From Micromonospora zingiberis (GTDB lineage Bacteria > Actinomycetota > Actinomycetes > Mycobacteriales > Micromonosporaceae): a DNA stretch of 64,000 bases. The notes below the pieces were generated by a model, which was given only the letters and a program-made list of their open reading frames with translations, searched no databases and was not told the DNA's origin. The translations under genes were made by a program, and so were the position numbers. Below are positions 21,534-30,964 of the stretch, in pieces. The stretch lies in assembly GCF_004331455.1 (NCBI RefSeq), contig NZ_SJJR01000012.1:121656-185655 (forward strand), given 5' to 3'. The first letter of the stretch is position 1. Each line of letters opens with the position of its first letter.

Positions 21534-23068
21534 CCGGGGGCCTGCTGGTCGCCGGGACGACCTCGGATGCCGGCAAGAGCGTGCTGACCGCCGGCATCTG
21601 CCGGTGGCTGCACCGTCAGGGCGTGAAGGTGGCGCCGTTCAAGGCCCAGAACATGTCCAACAACTCCGCCGTCGTTGTCGGGCCGGACGGCCGGGGTGGC
21701 GAGATCGGTCGGGCGCAGGCGATGCAGGCAGCCGCTTGTGGGCTGGCCCCGGATCTGCGGTTCAATCCGGTGCTGCTCAAGCCGGGCAGCGACCTGGCCA
21801 GTCAGGTCGTGCTGCTGGGCGAGGCCATTGACACGATGACCGCCGCCACGTTCCGGTCGCTGCGGCCACGGCTGGCCGAGACGGCCTACACCGCGCTGGC
21901 GGAGCTGCGGGCGGCGTACGACGTGGTGATCTGCGAAGGAGCCGGTAGCCCCACCGAGATCAACCTGCGCGACGGCGACTACGTCAACATGGGCCTGGCC
22001 CGGCAGGCCAACCTGCCGACCATCGTGGTCGGCGACATCGACCGGGGTGGCGTGTTCGCCGCCATGTTCGGCACCCTGGCCCTGCTCGACCCCGCCGACC
22101 AGGCGCTGATCGCCGGATTCGTGGTCAACAAGTTCCGTGGCGATCGTGGCCCGCTCGAACCGGGACTGGCGATGCTGGGCCAGCTCACCGGGCGCCCCAC
22201 GTACGGCGTACTGCCCTGGGCGGTGGACCTGTGGCTGGACGCGGAGGATTCGCTCGCCTACGGCCGGGTGCTCGGTCGGCCCGCCGCCCCGTACGGCACG
22301 CAGTGGCTTGACGTCGCCGTGGTGCGGTTGCCCCGGATCAGCAACGCCACCGATGTCGAGGCGTTGGCCACCGAGCCCGGGGTGCGGGTGCGGCTGACCG
22401 TCGAGCCCGCCGAACTGGCCGCCGCCGATCTGGTCGTGTTGCCCGGCTCCAAGTCGACCGTGGCGGACCTGGCCTGGCTGCGGGAAACCGGCCTCGCCGA
22501 CGCGGTCGCCGCGCACGTGGCGGCGGGTCGGCCGCTGCTGGGCATCTGCGGTGGCTTCCAGATGCTCGCCCGAGCCATCCACGACCCGGTGGAGAGCCGG
22601 CACGGCAGCGTGCCCGGGCTCGGCCTGCTTCCCGTCGAGATCACGTTCGACCCGCAGAAGACAGTCCGACCGGCGGCCGGCACGGTCGCCGGTGACCTGC
22701 CGGTGCGCGGGTACGAGATCCACCACGGCTACGTCTCGGCCGCCGATCCGCAGTTGTCCCCGCTACTGCGCTACCTCGACGGCGTCGGGGAGGGGGCGGT
22801 GCACGGCACCGTGCACGGCACCCACTGGCACGGCGCCTTCGAGTCCGACGAGTTCCGCCGGTGGTTCCTCGCCCGGGTGGCCCGCCTCGCCGGGCGTACC
22901 GGGTTCCGGGTCGCCCCGCACACGTCCTTCGCCGCCGCCCGGGAACGCACCCTCGACCTGCTCGGCGACCTGGTCGAGGAGCATCTGGACACGGCCGCCC
23001 TGTGGCGACTCATCGAGGCCGGCCCACCCGCCGACCTGCCCTTCGTCCCACCCGGCGCCCCGCTCTGA
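21530..23068 (+). CDS. cobQ: Cobyric acid synthase CobQ
   Basis: A 512-residue amidotransferase that amidates four side chains of adenosylcobyrinic acid a,c-diamide. The N-terminal P-loop region has GTTSDAGKSVLTAG and PFKAQNMSNNS. The C-terminal class I glutaminase has the nucleophile Cys in GICGGFQMLARAI and a late His in GTHWHGAFESDEFR. The ATG overlaps the cobD stop (ATGA), so the two are coupled. Full length for the family. Confidence 0.96.
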   Translation: MTGGLLVAGTTSDAGKSVLTAGICRWLHRQGVKVAPFKAQNMSNNSAVVVGPDGRGGEIGRAQAMQAAACGLAPDLRFNPVLLKPGSDLASQVVLLGEAIDTMTAATFRSLRPRLAETAYTALAELRAAYDVVICEGAGSPTEINLRDGDYVNMGLARQANLPTIVVGDIDRGGVFAAMFGTLALLDPADQALIAGFVVNKFRGDRGPLEPGLAMLGQLTGRPTYGVLPWAVDLWLDAEDSLAYGRVLGRPAAPYGTQWLDVAVVRLPRISNATDVEALATEPGVRVRLTVEPAELAAADLVVLPGSKSTVADLAWLRETGLADAVAAHVAAGRPLLGICGGFQMLARAIHDPVESRHGSVPGLGLLPVEITFDPQKTVRPAAGTVAGDLPVRGYEIHHGYVSAADPQLSPLLRYLDGVGEGAVHGTVHGTHWHGAFESDEFRRWFLARVARLAGRTGFRVAPHTSFAAARERTLDLLGDLVEEHLDTAALWRLIEAGPPADLPFVPPGAPL

Positions 23069-23152
23069 AGCTCACCGGCGCTCTACTCTGACAGTCGCTG
23101 GCGCTCTGCTCTAAAGCTCACCGGGCGTCCCGCTCGGAGGCTTGCCGGGCTT
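23062..23152. repeat. Degenerate 23-bp tandem repeat after cobQ
   Basis: About four imperfect copies of a unit like ctctgaagctcaccggcgct follow the cobQ stop (second: ctctgacagtcgctggcgct; third: ctctaaagctcaccgggcgt; fourth: gctcggaggcttgccgggc). The first copy overlaps the last codon of cobQ. No function is apparent. Confidence 0.5.
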
Positions 23153-23185
23153 ATCCGTACCGGGCCGCCGTGACAGGATCTTGGC

Positions 23186-23809
23186 GTGACGTTTCCCCGC
23201 CGGCGACGGCGTGCCGTTGTGCTGCCGTCCGTGCTGTTTGGCGCCTTGCTGGCCGGTTGCGCCAGCACCCCGTCCGAACCGTCCGGACCGGCCTCCCCGC
23301 AGCCCTCGAACACCTATCAGTTGGTGGACGAGCTGTGCGCGGCGCTCGACCCGCAGCCGTTGATCGATCTGGATGGCGGCACCACGGCGACGCGGGAGTG
23401 GCCGCCGCGGCCGGACCGGCCGTCGCGCAAGTGCACGCTCAGTGTCAGCCAGCGGGATCCGGTCGCGGGGCACGTCCTCACCGTCACCGCGTTGCTCGCC
23501 GAATCCCCGGAGCTCGCCCGGGAAGCCGTGCCTCGGCAACCGAAACCGCAGTCCCTCGGCACCTGGTACGAACTGCCGCAACTCGGTGACGGTGCCTGGG
23601 TGTGGATCATGCCGGTCGAGAAGGGGATGGAGGTCCCCGACGTTGACGCCCCGGTGGCGTTCCGCAGGGCGATGGTGCACGTGGCGCGCGGTGACGCGTA
23701 CGTCATGCTCGACCTCACGTCGATGGGGGCCAAGGTGCCCGATGATGCCGACACGGAGGCGCTGCTGGTCGCCTACACGGAGGAGACGTTGACGCTGATG
23801 ACGGCCTGA
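23186..23809 (+). CDS. Secreted lipoprotein of unknown function
   Basis: A 207-residue protein. A basic N-terminus (TFPRRRRRAVV), a hydrophobic core and lipobox LLAGC give a signal peptide cleaved before Cys of about residue 29, so the mature protein is a cell-surface lipoprotein. A Ser/Pro linker follows. The remaining domain has two spaced Cys (ELCAALD and KCTLSV), which suggests a disulfide, and resembles the small sensor-like DUF3558 lipoproteins, though I cannot fix the family. The GTG start at 23186 follows acagga. Confidence 0.75.
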   Translation: MTFPRRRRRAVVLPSVLFGALLAGCASTPSEPSGPASPQPSNTYQLVDELCAALDPQPLIDLDGGTTATREWPPRPDRPSRKCTLSVSQRDPVAGHVLTVTALLAESPELAREAVPRQPKPQSLGTWYELPQLGDGAWVWIMPVEKGMEVPDVDAPVAFRRAMVHVARGDAYVMLDLTSMGAKVPDDADTEALLVAYTEETLTLMTA

Positions 23810-23850
23810 GCAGGCCCGCCCGACGCCGGGGCGCCCGGACACCGGACCGG

Positions 23851-24267
23851 TCAGAGGCGCACGTCCGCCGGCTGATCGGAGAAGGGCAGGCCCGCCGAGC
23901 GCCAGGCATCCACTCCACCGATCATGTCGGTCGCCCGGTGCAGGCCGAGAGCGCGCAGGCTGGCCGCGGCGAGGCTCGAGCTGTAGCCCTGGCGGCACAC
24001 CACGACGATGTCGATGTCGTACCCGGTGGCTTCGGGGATGCGCCAGTCACTGGCCGGGTCGAGCCGCCACTCCAGCACCGTCCGGTCGATCACGATGACG
24101 CCGGGCAGGTGGCCCTGCTCCCGTCGCTGCGCGTCGGTGCGGGTGTCGATCACGAGCGCGCCACGGGTAGCGGCCTGCACCGTCTCCTGCGGGGTCAGCC
24201 GGGTCATGCCCGCGCGGGCCTGCTCCAGCAACGCCTCGACGCCGGGACTCATCACGGAATGGGACAC
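23851..24267 (-). CDS. Rhodanese-like domain protein
   Basis: A 138-residue single-domain rhodanese. The active-site loop CRQGYSSS contains the sulfur-accepting Cys; other family features are GALVIDTRTDAQRREQGHLPGV and VDAWRSAGLPF. Start codons GTG 24267, GTG 24255 and ATG 24252 are all close and none has a strong ribosome site. It may transfer sulfane sulfur or detoxify cyanide or sulfide. A very long open frame continues upstream on this strand but is antisense to three real genes and is not coding. Confidence 0.85.
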   Translation of the reverse strand: MSHSVMSPGVEALLEQARAGMTRLTPQETVQAATRGALVIDTRTDAQRREQGHLPGVIVIDRTVLEWRLDPASDWRIPEATGYDIDIVVVCRQGYSSSLAAASLRALGLHRATDMIGGVDAWRSAGLPFSDQPADVRL

Positions 24268-24339
24268 GGCCCGATCATCCCGCCTGGCCCGGTTGGCCAC
24301 GGCCGGAAGCGGTGCGGGACAACACGATCGGTAACGTCG

Positions 24340-24996
24340 GTGCCCGTGGTTGCGGTCTTTGCGGCGTACGCCGAGTTGGCGCACCGGGTGTTGGCCCGGC
24401 CGGCGCGGTTGGGGCGTACCCGGCTGGTGGCGGTCGACGGGCCCAGCGGCGCCGGCAAGACGGCCTTCGCCGCGCGGCTGGCCGATGCCTTCGCCGCCAG
24501 CGGCGCGGGCCGGCCGCCGGTGGTGCACACCGACGATCTGCTCGACGGGTGGGACGACCAGTTCACCTTCTGGAGTCGCCTGGAATCGTCGGTGCTGGCG
24601 CCGGTCCGCGCCGGCCAGGCCGGTGCCCACCAGCGCTACAGCTGGGTACGACGTGGTTTCCTGCCCGACCCGGTGCCGGTGCCGGCGGCGCCGGTGCTGA
24701 TCGTGGAGGGGGTCAGCGCGGCGCGGGCCGAGGCGGGCCCGGACCTGACGTTGGCGGTCTTCGTCACCGCCCCGCAGCCGCTGCGGCTGACCAGAGCGGT
24801 GGCCCGCGACGGTCCGGCGATCCTGCCGGAGCTGCGCCGCTGGCACCTCGCCGAGCAGGAACACTTCAGCGCCGACGGCACCGAGGCCCGCGCCGACCTG
24901 GTGGTCGACGGGGCACCCGCACTGCCGCACGACGCCACCCGCTACTACCTGCGAGTGCCGGCCGGGTGTGGTGATCCGGGCGTCGCCGCTGGGTAA
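24340..24996 (+). CDS. Uridine kinase-like P-loop NTPase
   Basis: A 218-residue protein. Walker A is GPSGAGKTAF (about residues 30-39), then DDLLDGWDDQF with the aspartates that bind nucleoside in this family, and VEGVSAARAE as the Walker B-like strand. Full family length for the actinomycete uridine kinase-like group. The GTG at 24340 lies where homology begins; the ribosome site is poor. The actual phosphate acceptor is not known. It diverges from the rhodanese. Confidence 0.75.
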   Translation: MPVVAVFAAYAELAHRVLARPARLGRTRLVAVDGPSGAGKTAFAARLADAFAASGAGRPPVVHTDDLLDGWDDQFTFWSRLESSVLAPVRAGQAGAHQRYSWVRRGFLPDPVPVPAAPVLIVEGVSAARAEAGPDLTLAVFVTAPQPLRLTRAVARDGPAILPELRRWHLAEQEHFSADGTEARADLVVDGAPALPHDATRYYLRVPAGCGDPGVAAG

Positions 24997-25017
24997 GGCC
25001 GGAATACGATTCCGGTC

Positions 25018-26379
25018 ATGACCACACCGATCATGACCGAGGCCGAGCTGCGGGCCGCCGTACAGCGGGAGCTGCCTGGTGTCCGGGCCGACCTGGAGCG
25101 CCTGGTCCGGATTCCCGGCATCGCCTTCGAGGGCTTCGAGCACGCGCACGTGGAACGCTCCGCCGAGGCGGTGGCCGAACTGCTGCGCGGCTGCGGCCTC
25201 GACGTGGAGATCGTGCGGGCCGGTGGGCAGCCGGCGGTGATCGGCCGGAAGGCGGCGCCGCCCGGTGCGCCCACGGTCATGCTCTACGCCCACCACGACG
25301 TGCAACCGGTCGGCGACCGGACGTTGTGGGAGTCCGACCCCTTCGAGCCGGTCGAGCGCAACGGCCGGCTGTACGGACGCGGTGCCGCCGACGACAAGGC
25401 CGGCATCATGGCGCACGTCGCCGCGCTGCGCGCGTTCGGTGACCAACTGCCGGTCGGCGTGGTGCTGTTCATCGAGGGCGAGGAGGAGTACGGCTCCGAC
25501 TCGCTGGAACAACTGCTCGCCGAGCACCGCCAGGCGATCGCCTCGGACGTCATCGTGATCGCCGACTCGGCCAACTGGGACGTCGGCGTACCGGCGCTGA
25601 CCACCTCGCTGCGCGGCATCGTCAACTGCTTCGTCGAGGTGCGCACCCTGGACCACGCCGTGCACAGCGGCATGTTCGGCGGTGCCGTGCCGGACGCGCT
25701 GACCACCCTGGTCCGGCTGCTGGCCACGCTGCACGACGACGCGGGCAACGTGGCGGTGGAGGGCCTGGTCGGCGGGGAGCCGGCCAGCGTCGACTACCCC
25801 GAGGGCCGGTTCCGCGCCGAGGCCGGTCTGGTCGAGGGCGTGCAGCTGATCGGTACCGGCCAGATCACCGACCGGCTCTGGACCAAGCCGGCGCTCGCCG
25901 TGCTCGGCATCGACGCCCCGGCCACCGCCGAGGCACCGAACGCGCTGGTCCCGGCCGCCAAGGCCAAGTTGAGCGTACGGCTGGCGCCGGGCGACGAGCC
26001 GAACAAGGCGTACGCGGCACTGCGCGAGCACCTCCAGCGGCACGCCCCGTGGGGCGCCCAGGTCGAGATCACCTTCGAACACGACGGCGCCCCGTGCGTC
26101 ATCGACGCGACCGGCCCGGTGTTCGACGCGGCCCGGTCGGCCTTCCGGACGGCCTGGGACGGCACCGAGCCGGTGGACATCGGCGTCGGCGGCTCGATCC
26201 CGTTCATCGCCACCTTCCAGGAGATGTTCCCGCAGGCGGCGATCCTGGTGACCGGAGTGGAGGACCCGCACGCCCGGGCGCACGGGCCGAACGAGAGCCT
26301 GCACCTCGGCGAGTTCGCCCGGGTCTGCCTGGCCGAGGCGTTGTTGCTGGCCAAGGTGGCCGAGGTGGGTCGCGGCTGA
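25018..26379 (+). CDS. M20 family metallopeptidase (dipeptidase)
   Basis: A 453-residue cytosolic peptidase of the M20 dipeptidase group. Metal ligands and motifs are visible: MLYAHHDVQP (His and Asp), GRGAADDKAG, FIEGEEEYGSDS (catalytic Glu pair), IVIADSANWD, and a late His in HARAHGPNES. Length fits the family. Start ATG 25018 has no clear ribosome site; ATG 25033 is an alternative. It probably cleaves small peptides. Confidence 0.92.
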   Translation: MTTPIMTEAELRAAVQRELPGVRADLERLVRIPGIAFEGFEHAHVERSAEAVAELLRGCGLDVEIVRAGGQPAVIGRKAAPPGAPTVMLYAHHDVQPVGDRTLWESDPFEPVERNGRLYGRGAADDKAGIMAHVAALRAFGDQLPVGVVLFIEGEEEYGSDSLEQLLAEHRQAIASDVIVIADSANWDVGVPALTTSLRGIVNCFVEVRTLDHAVHSGMFGGAVPDALTTLVRLLATLHDDAGNVAVEGLVGGEPASVDYPEGRFRAEAGLVEGVQLIGTGQITDRLWTKPALAVLGIDAPATAEAPNALVPAAKAKLSVRLAPGDEPNKAYAALREHLQRHAPWGAQVEITFEHDGAPCVIDATGPVFDAARSAFRTAWDGTEPVDIGVGGSIPFIATFQEMFPQAAILVTGVEDPHARAHGPNESLHLGEFARVCLAEALLLAKVAEVGRG

Positions 26380-26449
26380 ACCCGTAACTTCGCGCGAATG
26401 GTGGCCGTTTCCGGTGTGTCGGACGCGGGGCTGTTGTAGCCTCTCGAAC

Positions 26450-26656
26450 ATGCGTACGAACGAGGAGATGGCCCGCCTGGAGGCCGCCGTCAGCGCTCTG
26501 GGAGACATCGACGTCTCCGCGTGGCCCGAGGACACGCTCAAGGAACAGCTCGCCGAGCTTTCCGCCGCCCTGGTCGCCCTGGACATGTCGCTGTCCCGCA
26601 TCGCCGAGGGGGTCCGCGCCCGCGGCCTGCGCGTCGAGGAGCCGGTCCCGGCCTGA
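26450..26656 (+). CDS. Short conserved-looking helical protein (68 aa)
   Basis: A 68-residue acidic protein predicted to be two helices (NEEMARLEAAVSALGDIDVS, then KEQLAELSAALVALDMSLSR). TAGCCT at 26436-26441 stands about eight bases before the ATG with no ribosome site, the layout of a leaderless actinomycete transcript. It lies 48 bp before the DNA ligase gene. The family is unknown to me. Confidence 0.6.
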   Translation: MRTNEEMARLEAAVSALGDIDVSAWPEDTLKEQLAELSAALVALDMSLSRIAEGVRARGLRVEEPVPA

Positions 26657-26703
26657 CGCCGCGATCGGCGTGCGTTGTCGGAGGTGGCTGGCAGGATCGG
26701 GGT

Positions 26704-28311
26704 GTGCGATTCCTCGACCTGGCGGCCACCTCGGCGGCCGTCGGCGCCACCAGCGGCCGGCGGGCCAAGGTCGAGCTGCTCGCCGACGCGCTGCGCCAGC
26801 TCGACCCGGTCGAGGTCCCGGCGGGTGCCGGCTGGCTCGCCGGTGAGCTGCGCCAGCGGCAGACCGGTGTCGGCTGGGCCAGCCTGCGTGACCTGCCCCC
26901 GCCGGCAGCGGAGCCGACCCTGACCGTCGGCTCCGTCGACGCGGCGATCGACGAGATCGCCGCGGTCCGTGGCGCCGGGTCGCAGGCGCGTCGTCGGGCC
27001 CTGGTGCACGGCCTCTACGCCGCCGCGACCGCTGACGAGCAACGTCTGCTGACCGGGCTGTTCCTCGGCGAGCTGCGCCACGGCGCCCAGGCGGGGCTGC
27101 TCGGCGACGCCATCGCCCGGGCCGCCGGGGTGCCGGTCGCCACCGTACGCCGGGCGTTGCTGCTCGCCGGCGACCTGCGGGAGGTGGCGGTGGCCGCGCT
27201 CGCCGGTGGGGCCGCCGCGCTGGCCGCCTTCGGGCTACGGGTCGGCCGGCCACTGGCCCCGATGCTGGCCCAGAGCGCGTCGTCGGTCGACGAGGCGCTC
27301 ACCGCCACCGGCACCCCCGCCGTGGTCGACGTCAAGCTCGACGGCATCCGCATCCAGGTGCACCGCAGCGGGCCGGACATCGCCGTGTTCACCCGCAGCC
27401 TGGACGACATCACCGCCCGGGTGCCCGAGGTGGTCGCCGCGGTGCGTGCCCTGCCGGCCCGGGAGCTGGTCCTCGACGGGGAGGCCATCGGGCTGGACGA
27501 GACCGGCCGGCCGCTGCCCTTCCAGCAGACCTCCAGCGCCGCCGCCCGCCGCGCCGGATCCACCTCCGCCCGGTCGGCTGAGGGCGGTCCGCCGGTCGCC
27601 CCGGCGGTACGCGCCGCCGCCGCGCACACCGGCGCGACGGTGCTCACGCCGTACTTCTTCGATCTGCTGCATCTGGACGGCACGGATCTGATCGATCTGC
27701 CCGGGCGCGAGCGGTGGGCGGCGCTCGCTGGCACCGTCGACGCCTCGCTCCTGGTCGGGCGGATGGAGGTGGACGGCGCGGAGCAGGCCGGTGTGGCGTT
27801 CGCCGCCGCGCTCGACGCCGGCCAGGAGGGCGTCGTGGTGAAGGCACCCGACGCGCCGTACGAAGCGGGCCGGCGCGGCGCGGCATGGGTCAAGGTGAAG
27901 CCCCGGCACACTCTCGACCTGGTGGTGCTCGCCGTCGAGTGGGGCACCGGCCGGCGCACCGGCTGGCTGTCCAACCTGCACCTGGGGGCGCGTGATCCGG
28001 CCACCGGCGGCTTCGTGATGCTCGGCAAGACCTTCAAGGGGCTCACCGACGAGCTGTTGCGCTGGCAGACCGAACGCTTCCTCGGCCTGGCGGTGGAGCG
28101 GGGGGACTGGGTGGTCCGGGTTCGTCCCGAGCAGGTGGTGGAGATCGCCTTCGACGGCGTGCAGACCAGCTCGCGTTATCCGGGCGGGGTGGCGCTGCGC
28201 TTCGCGCGGGTGGTGCGTTACCGCGCGGACAAGTCCGCCGCCGAGGCCGACACCATCGACGCGGTTCGCGCCATCCACGCCGGCCGCCCGCCCGCTGCGT
28301 CGTCGCAGTAA
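26704..28311 (+). CDS. ATP-dependent DNA ligase
   Basis: A 535-residue ligase. Residues 1-170 form the helical N-terminal DNA-binding domain. The adenylation domain has the nucleophile motif VDVKLDGIRIQ (Lys at about 215), LVLDGEAIG, and EGVVVKAPDAPY, then VKVKPRHTLDL. The OB fold ends the protein. The layout matches the LigB type of actinobacteria, an accessory enzyme beside the NAD-dependent LigA, probably for repair. GTG 26704 lies where homology starts, with a GGAGG about 20 bases upstream, rather far for use. Confidence 0.92.
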   Translation: MRFLDLAATSAAVGATSGRRAKVELLADALRQLDPVEVPAGAGWLAGELRQRQTGVGWASLRDLPPPAAEPTLTVGSVDAAIDEIAAVRGAGSQARRRALVHGLYAAATADEQRLLTGLFLGELRHGAQAGLLGDAIARAAGVPVATVRRALLLAGDLREVAVAALAGGAAALAAFGLRVGRPLAPMLAQSASSVDEALTATGTPAVVDVKLDGIRIQVHRSGPDIAVFTRSLDDITARVPEVVAAVRALPARELVLDGEAIGLDETGRPLPFQQTSSAAARRAGSTSARSAEGGPPVAPAVRAAAAHTGATVLTPYFFDLLHLDGTDLIDLPGRERWAALAGTVDASLLVGRMEVDGAEQAGVAFAAALDAGQEGVVVKAPDAPYEAGRRGAAWVKVKPRHTLDLVVLAVEWGTGRRTGWLSNLHLGARDPATGGFVMLGKTFKGLTDELLRWQTERFLGLAVERGDWVVRVRPEQVVEIAFDGVQTSSRYPGGVALRFARVVRYRADKSAAEADTIDAVRAIHAGRPPAASSQ

Positions 28312-28334
28312 CGGGTGGCGACGTCAGCGGCAGA

Positions 28335-29144
28335 TCAGGCGGGGGAGGGGTCGGCGGCGCGGTCGCGGGGCCGGTCGTCGGTCACCCCGGCCAACCGGCG
28401 GGCCTCCCGGCGGGCGACCCAACCGAACCCGAACAGGGTCATCGCCCCGAAGATCCACCACTGTACGACGTAGCCCAGGTTCTGCCAGTTGTTGGCGTGC
28501 CCCACCGGCACCGCCTTGAACACCGGGTCGGCGGCCGGGGTCTGCTCGTCGAGCAGCACGTACGCCCCGTGCACCGGGTACGGCAGCTCCGGGGCGAGTT
28601 GGGGCAGCGAGACCCGGCGGCTCTCCAGCCGACCCTCGCGGCGGGACACCTTGGCGTCGCCGCTCTCGCTCGCGTGCACCCGGCCCTCGACGGTCACCTC
28701 GCCAGTCGGGGTGGCCGGCACCTCCGGCTGGGCGAACGCGCCACCGGGCGCGGGCGGAATCCAACCCCGGTCCACCAGTACGGCCGTGCCGTCGGCCAGC
28801 ACCAGCGGGGTGACCACCTCGAAACCGACCTTGCTCTCGACCGTGCGGCCCCGGACCAGCACGATGTTGTCGGTGTCGTACCGGCCGGTCAGGGTGACCC
28901 GGGTGAAGGTCCGGTCCTCCGCCGGCGGCGGCCCGACCGTGCCGGGGCCGCCGCTCGGCGCGGGCAACGCGTCACGTAGCGGCACCGGCGCCATCCGCAG
29001 GCCGGCGTCGATCCGTTCGTTGACCGCGGTGCGGCCGTGGTAGCGATCCAGCTGCCAGTTGCCCAGCAGCACCATCACCATGGCGGCGATCACGGTCAGC
29101 GCGAAGATGCCCAGCCAGCGTGGCGTCAGCAGGAACCGGTACAC
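28335..29144 (-). CDS. SURF1 family cytochrome oxidase assembly protein
   Basis: A 269-residue membrane protein with two transmembrane helices, near the N-terminus (WLGIFALTVIAAMVMVLLGNW) and C-terminus (VVQWWIFGAMTLFGFGWV). The external loop has the family signatures GNWQLDRY, VLVDRGWIPP and NLGYVVQWW. SURF1 helps insert heme into cytochrome c oxidase. GTG 29144 has no ribosome site but TAGCCT lies about seven bases before it, so the mRNA may be leaderless. Its stop is 23 bases from that of the convergent ligase gene. Confidence 0.92.
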   Translation of the reverse strand: MYRFLLTPRWLGIFALTVIAAMVMVLLGNWQLDRYHGRTAVNERIDAGLRMAPVPLRDALPAPSGGPGTVGPPPAEDRTFTRVTLTGRYDTDNIVLVRGRTVESKVGFEVVTPLVLADGTAVLVDRGWIPPAPGGAFAQPEVPATPTGEVTVEGRVHASESGDAKVSRREGRLESRRVSLPQLAPELPYPVHGAYVLLDEQTPAADPVFKAVPVGHANNWQNLGYVVQWWIFGAMTLFGFGWVARREARRLAGVTDDRPRDRAADPSPA

Positions 29145-29356
29145 GCCACGAGGCTACCCGGTGGACCATCACCACTGCGCCGCGCCGTCGGGCGGGCGGT
29201 GGCGCAGCGTACTCGCGGTATGGGCGCCGGGTGTGAGTCGGCCGGACGCCGGAACGGGAGGGGTACCGGTCGGTGCGTGCCAGTAGTCCGGTTCGGCTAT
29301 CGTCACGCGGGCGGAGCGCGCCGACGGTCGGCACGCCGCCCGTTCGCGAGGAGTCG

Positions 29357-30964
29357 ATGATGACCGTCGTGCCGCGTCTGGTGCTCAGCGCTCCCTCGTC
29401 CGGCCACGGCAAGAACGCGTTGGCCATCGGCCTGCTCGCCGCGTTCGCCGACCGGGGACTCGACGTGGCCGGGTTCAAGATCGGCCCGGATCAGGTCGAC
29501 GCGGCGTACCTCGGCCTGGCCGCCGGCCGTCCCGGGCGCAACCTCGACCCGCGACTGGTCGGCACCGAACGTCTCGCGCCGCTGCTGCTGCACGGCGCCG
29601 CCGGCGCCGGCCTCGCGGTCGTGCAGGGCAGCATGGGCCTGTACGACAGCCTCACCGGCCGCTGCGAGACCGAGTCGAGCGCCGCGGTCGCCACCGCGCT
29701 GCGCAGCCCGGTCGTGTTGGTGGTCGACGTCGCCGCGATGGGGCAGTCGGTGGCGGCCCTGGTGCACGGCTTCCGGGCGTACGACGAGCAGCTGTGGATC
29801 GGTGGCGTGATCCTCAACCGGGTCGCCTCCTCCCGGCACGAGGCGCTGCTGCGCGAGGCGCTCGACGACATCGGTGTGCCGGTCTACGGTGCGCTGCGAC
29901 GGCAGGATCTGCCCGCCGTGCTGCCGTCCCGGCGGCACGGGGTGGTGCCGGTGCTCACCGGTGCCGGCGAGGCCACCCGGGCGGTCCGCCGGCTGGGCGA
30001 GGCGGTGGCCGCCACCGTCGACCTGGAGCGGCTGCTCGGGCTGGCCCGCTCCGCCCCGGCGCTGGGCGTGCCGCCCTGGTCACCGCAGCCGGCGGGTGCC
30101 GACGGCGGGGCGGCGTCGCCGTCCGGGGCGCCACGACCGGTGGTCGCGGTGGCCGGTGGGCCCGGCGGCACCTTCAGCCACGTCGAGACGGTCGAGTTGC
30201 TGCGGGCGGCCGGGGCCGAGGTGGTGACGGTCAACCCGCTCACCGACGAGTCACTGCCGGCCGGTACGGGGGCGCTGGTGGTCGGTGGCGGCCTGCCCGA
30301 GTCGTACGTCGAGCAGCTCTCCGCCAACCGGCGGCTCTGCATCGCGGTCGCCGAACTGGCCCGCACCGGTCGGCCGGTGGTTGCCGAGGGCGCCGGCCTG
30401 CTCTGGCTGGCCCGGGAGGTGGACGGGCTGCCGATGTGCGGCGTGCTCGACGCCATCGGCAGCCTCCGCGACGGGATGGTCGTCGGGTACCGGGAGGCGA
30501 CGGCCCAGAGCGACAGCGTGATCGCGGCCCGCGGCGAGGTGGTCGTCGGGCACAAGGAGCACCGCGGGGTGCTCGCCCCTCGGGGCGGGCCGCGACCGGC
30601 CTGGAGTTGGCCGGGCGGCGCCCCGGAGGGTTTCGTCTGGCGCGGGGTGCACGCCTCCCAGCTCGTGTCGCACTGGGCCGCGTACCCGCACATCGCGGCC
30701 CGGTTGGTGGCCGCCGCCGCGGCCGGTCCCGACGCCGTCGCGGGTGCGCCGGCCGCCGTCCCGGTGACACCGGCTCCCGTTGCGGGTGGGCCAACCTCCG
30801 TTGCGGGTGGGCCGGCTGTTGCGGTGGGACCGGCGGCTGTGCCGGGCGGGTCCGCCGCCGGCCCGGACAGCTCGGTGCCGGGCGGGCCGAACGGTGCGGG
30901 TTCGGGTCGGGAGCCGGTCGCCGACGTGCCGGCGGCCGGACCGACCGGAGGTCCGCTCAGCTGA
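29357..30964 (+). CDS. cobB: CobB-like protein with altered catalytic motifs
   Basis: A 535-residue homologue of cobyrinic acid a,c-diamide synthase. Overall order is kept: N-terminal ATPase (FKIGPDQVDAAY, GRPGRNLDPRL, VQGSMGLYD) and C-terminal glutaminase-like domain. But key residues differ: the P-loop reads SGHGKN where GK(S/T) is expected; GPDYIDP is GPDQVDA; the glutaminase nucleophile region, usually AEC(A/G)GL, reads AEGAGLLWL, so Cys is Gly; the late GHEFH motif is GHKEH. The last roughly 85 residues are Ala/Pro/Gly-rich and unlike the family. ATG 29357 follows GAGGAG. It may be inactive, ammonia-dependent, or repurposed. Confidence 0.75.
   Translation: MMTVVPRLVLSAPSSGHGKNALAIGLLAAFADRGLDVAGFKIGPDQVDAAYLGLAAGRPGRNLDPRLVGTERLAPLLLHGAAGAGLAVVQGSMGLYDSLTGRCETESSAAVATALRSPVVLVVDVAAMGQSVAALVHGFRAYDEQLWIGGVILNRVASSRHEALLREALDDIGVPVYGALRRQDLPAVLPSRRHGVVPVLTGAGEATRAVRRLGEAVAATVDLERLLGLARSAPALGVPPWSPQPAGADGGAASPSGAPRPVVAVAGGPGGTFSHVETVELLRAAGAEVVTVNPLTDESLPAGTGALVVGGGLPESYVEQLSANRRLCIAVAELARTGRPVVAEGAGLLWLAREVDGLPMCGVLDAIGSLRDGMVVGYREATAQSDSVIAARGEVVVGHKEHRGVLAPRGGPRPAWSWPGGAPEGFVWRGVHASQLVSHWAAYPHIAARLVAAAAAGPDAVAGAPAAVPVTPAPVAGGPTSVAGGPAVAVGPAAVPGGSAAGPDSSVPGGPNGAGSGREPVADVPAAGPTGGPLS

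Noticed and set aside
23851..27081. Minus-strand open frame of over 1000 codons
   Set aside because: It is antisense to the kinase, peptidase and short helical genes; only its last 138 codons (rhodanese) match a family. High GC removes stops on the opposite strand.
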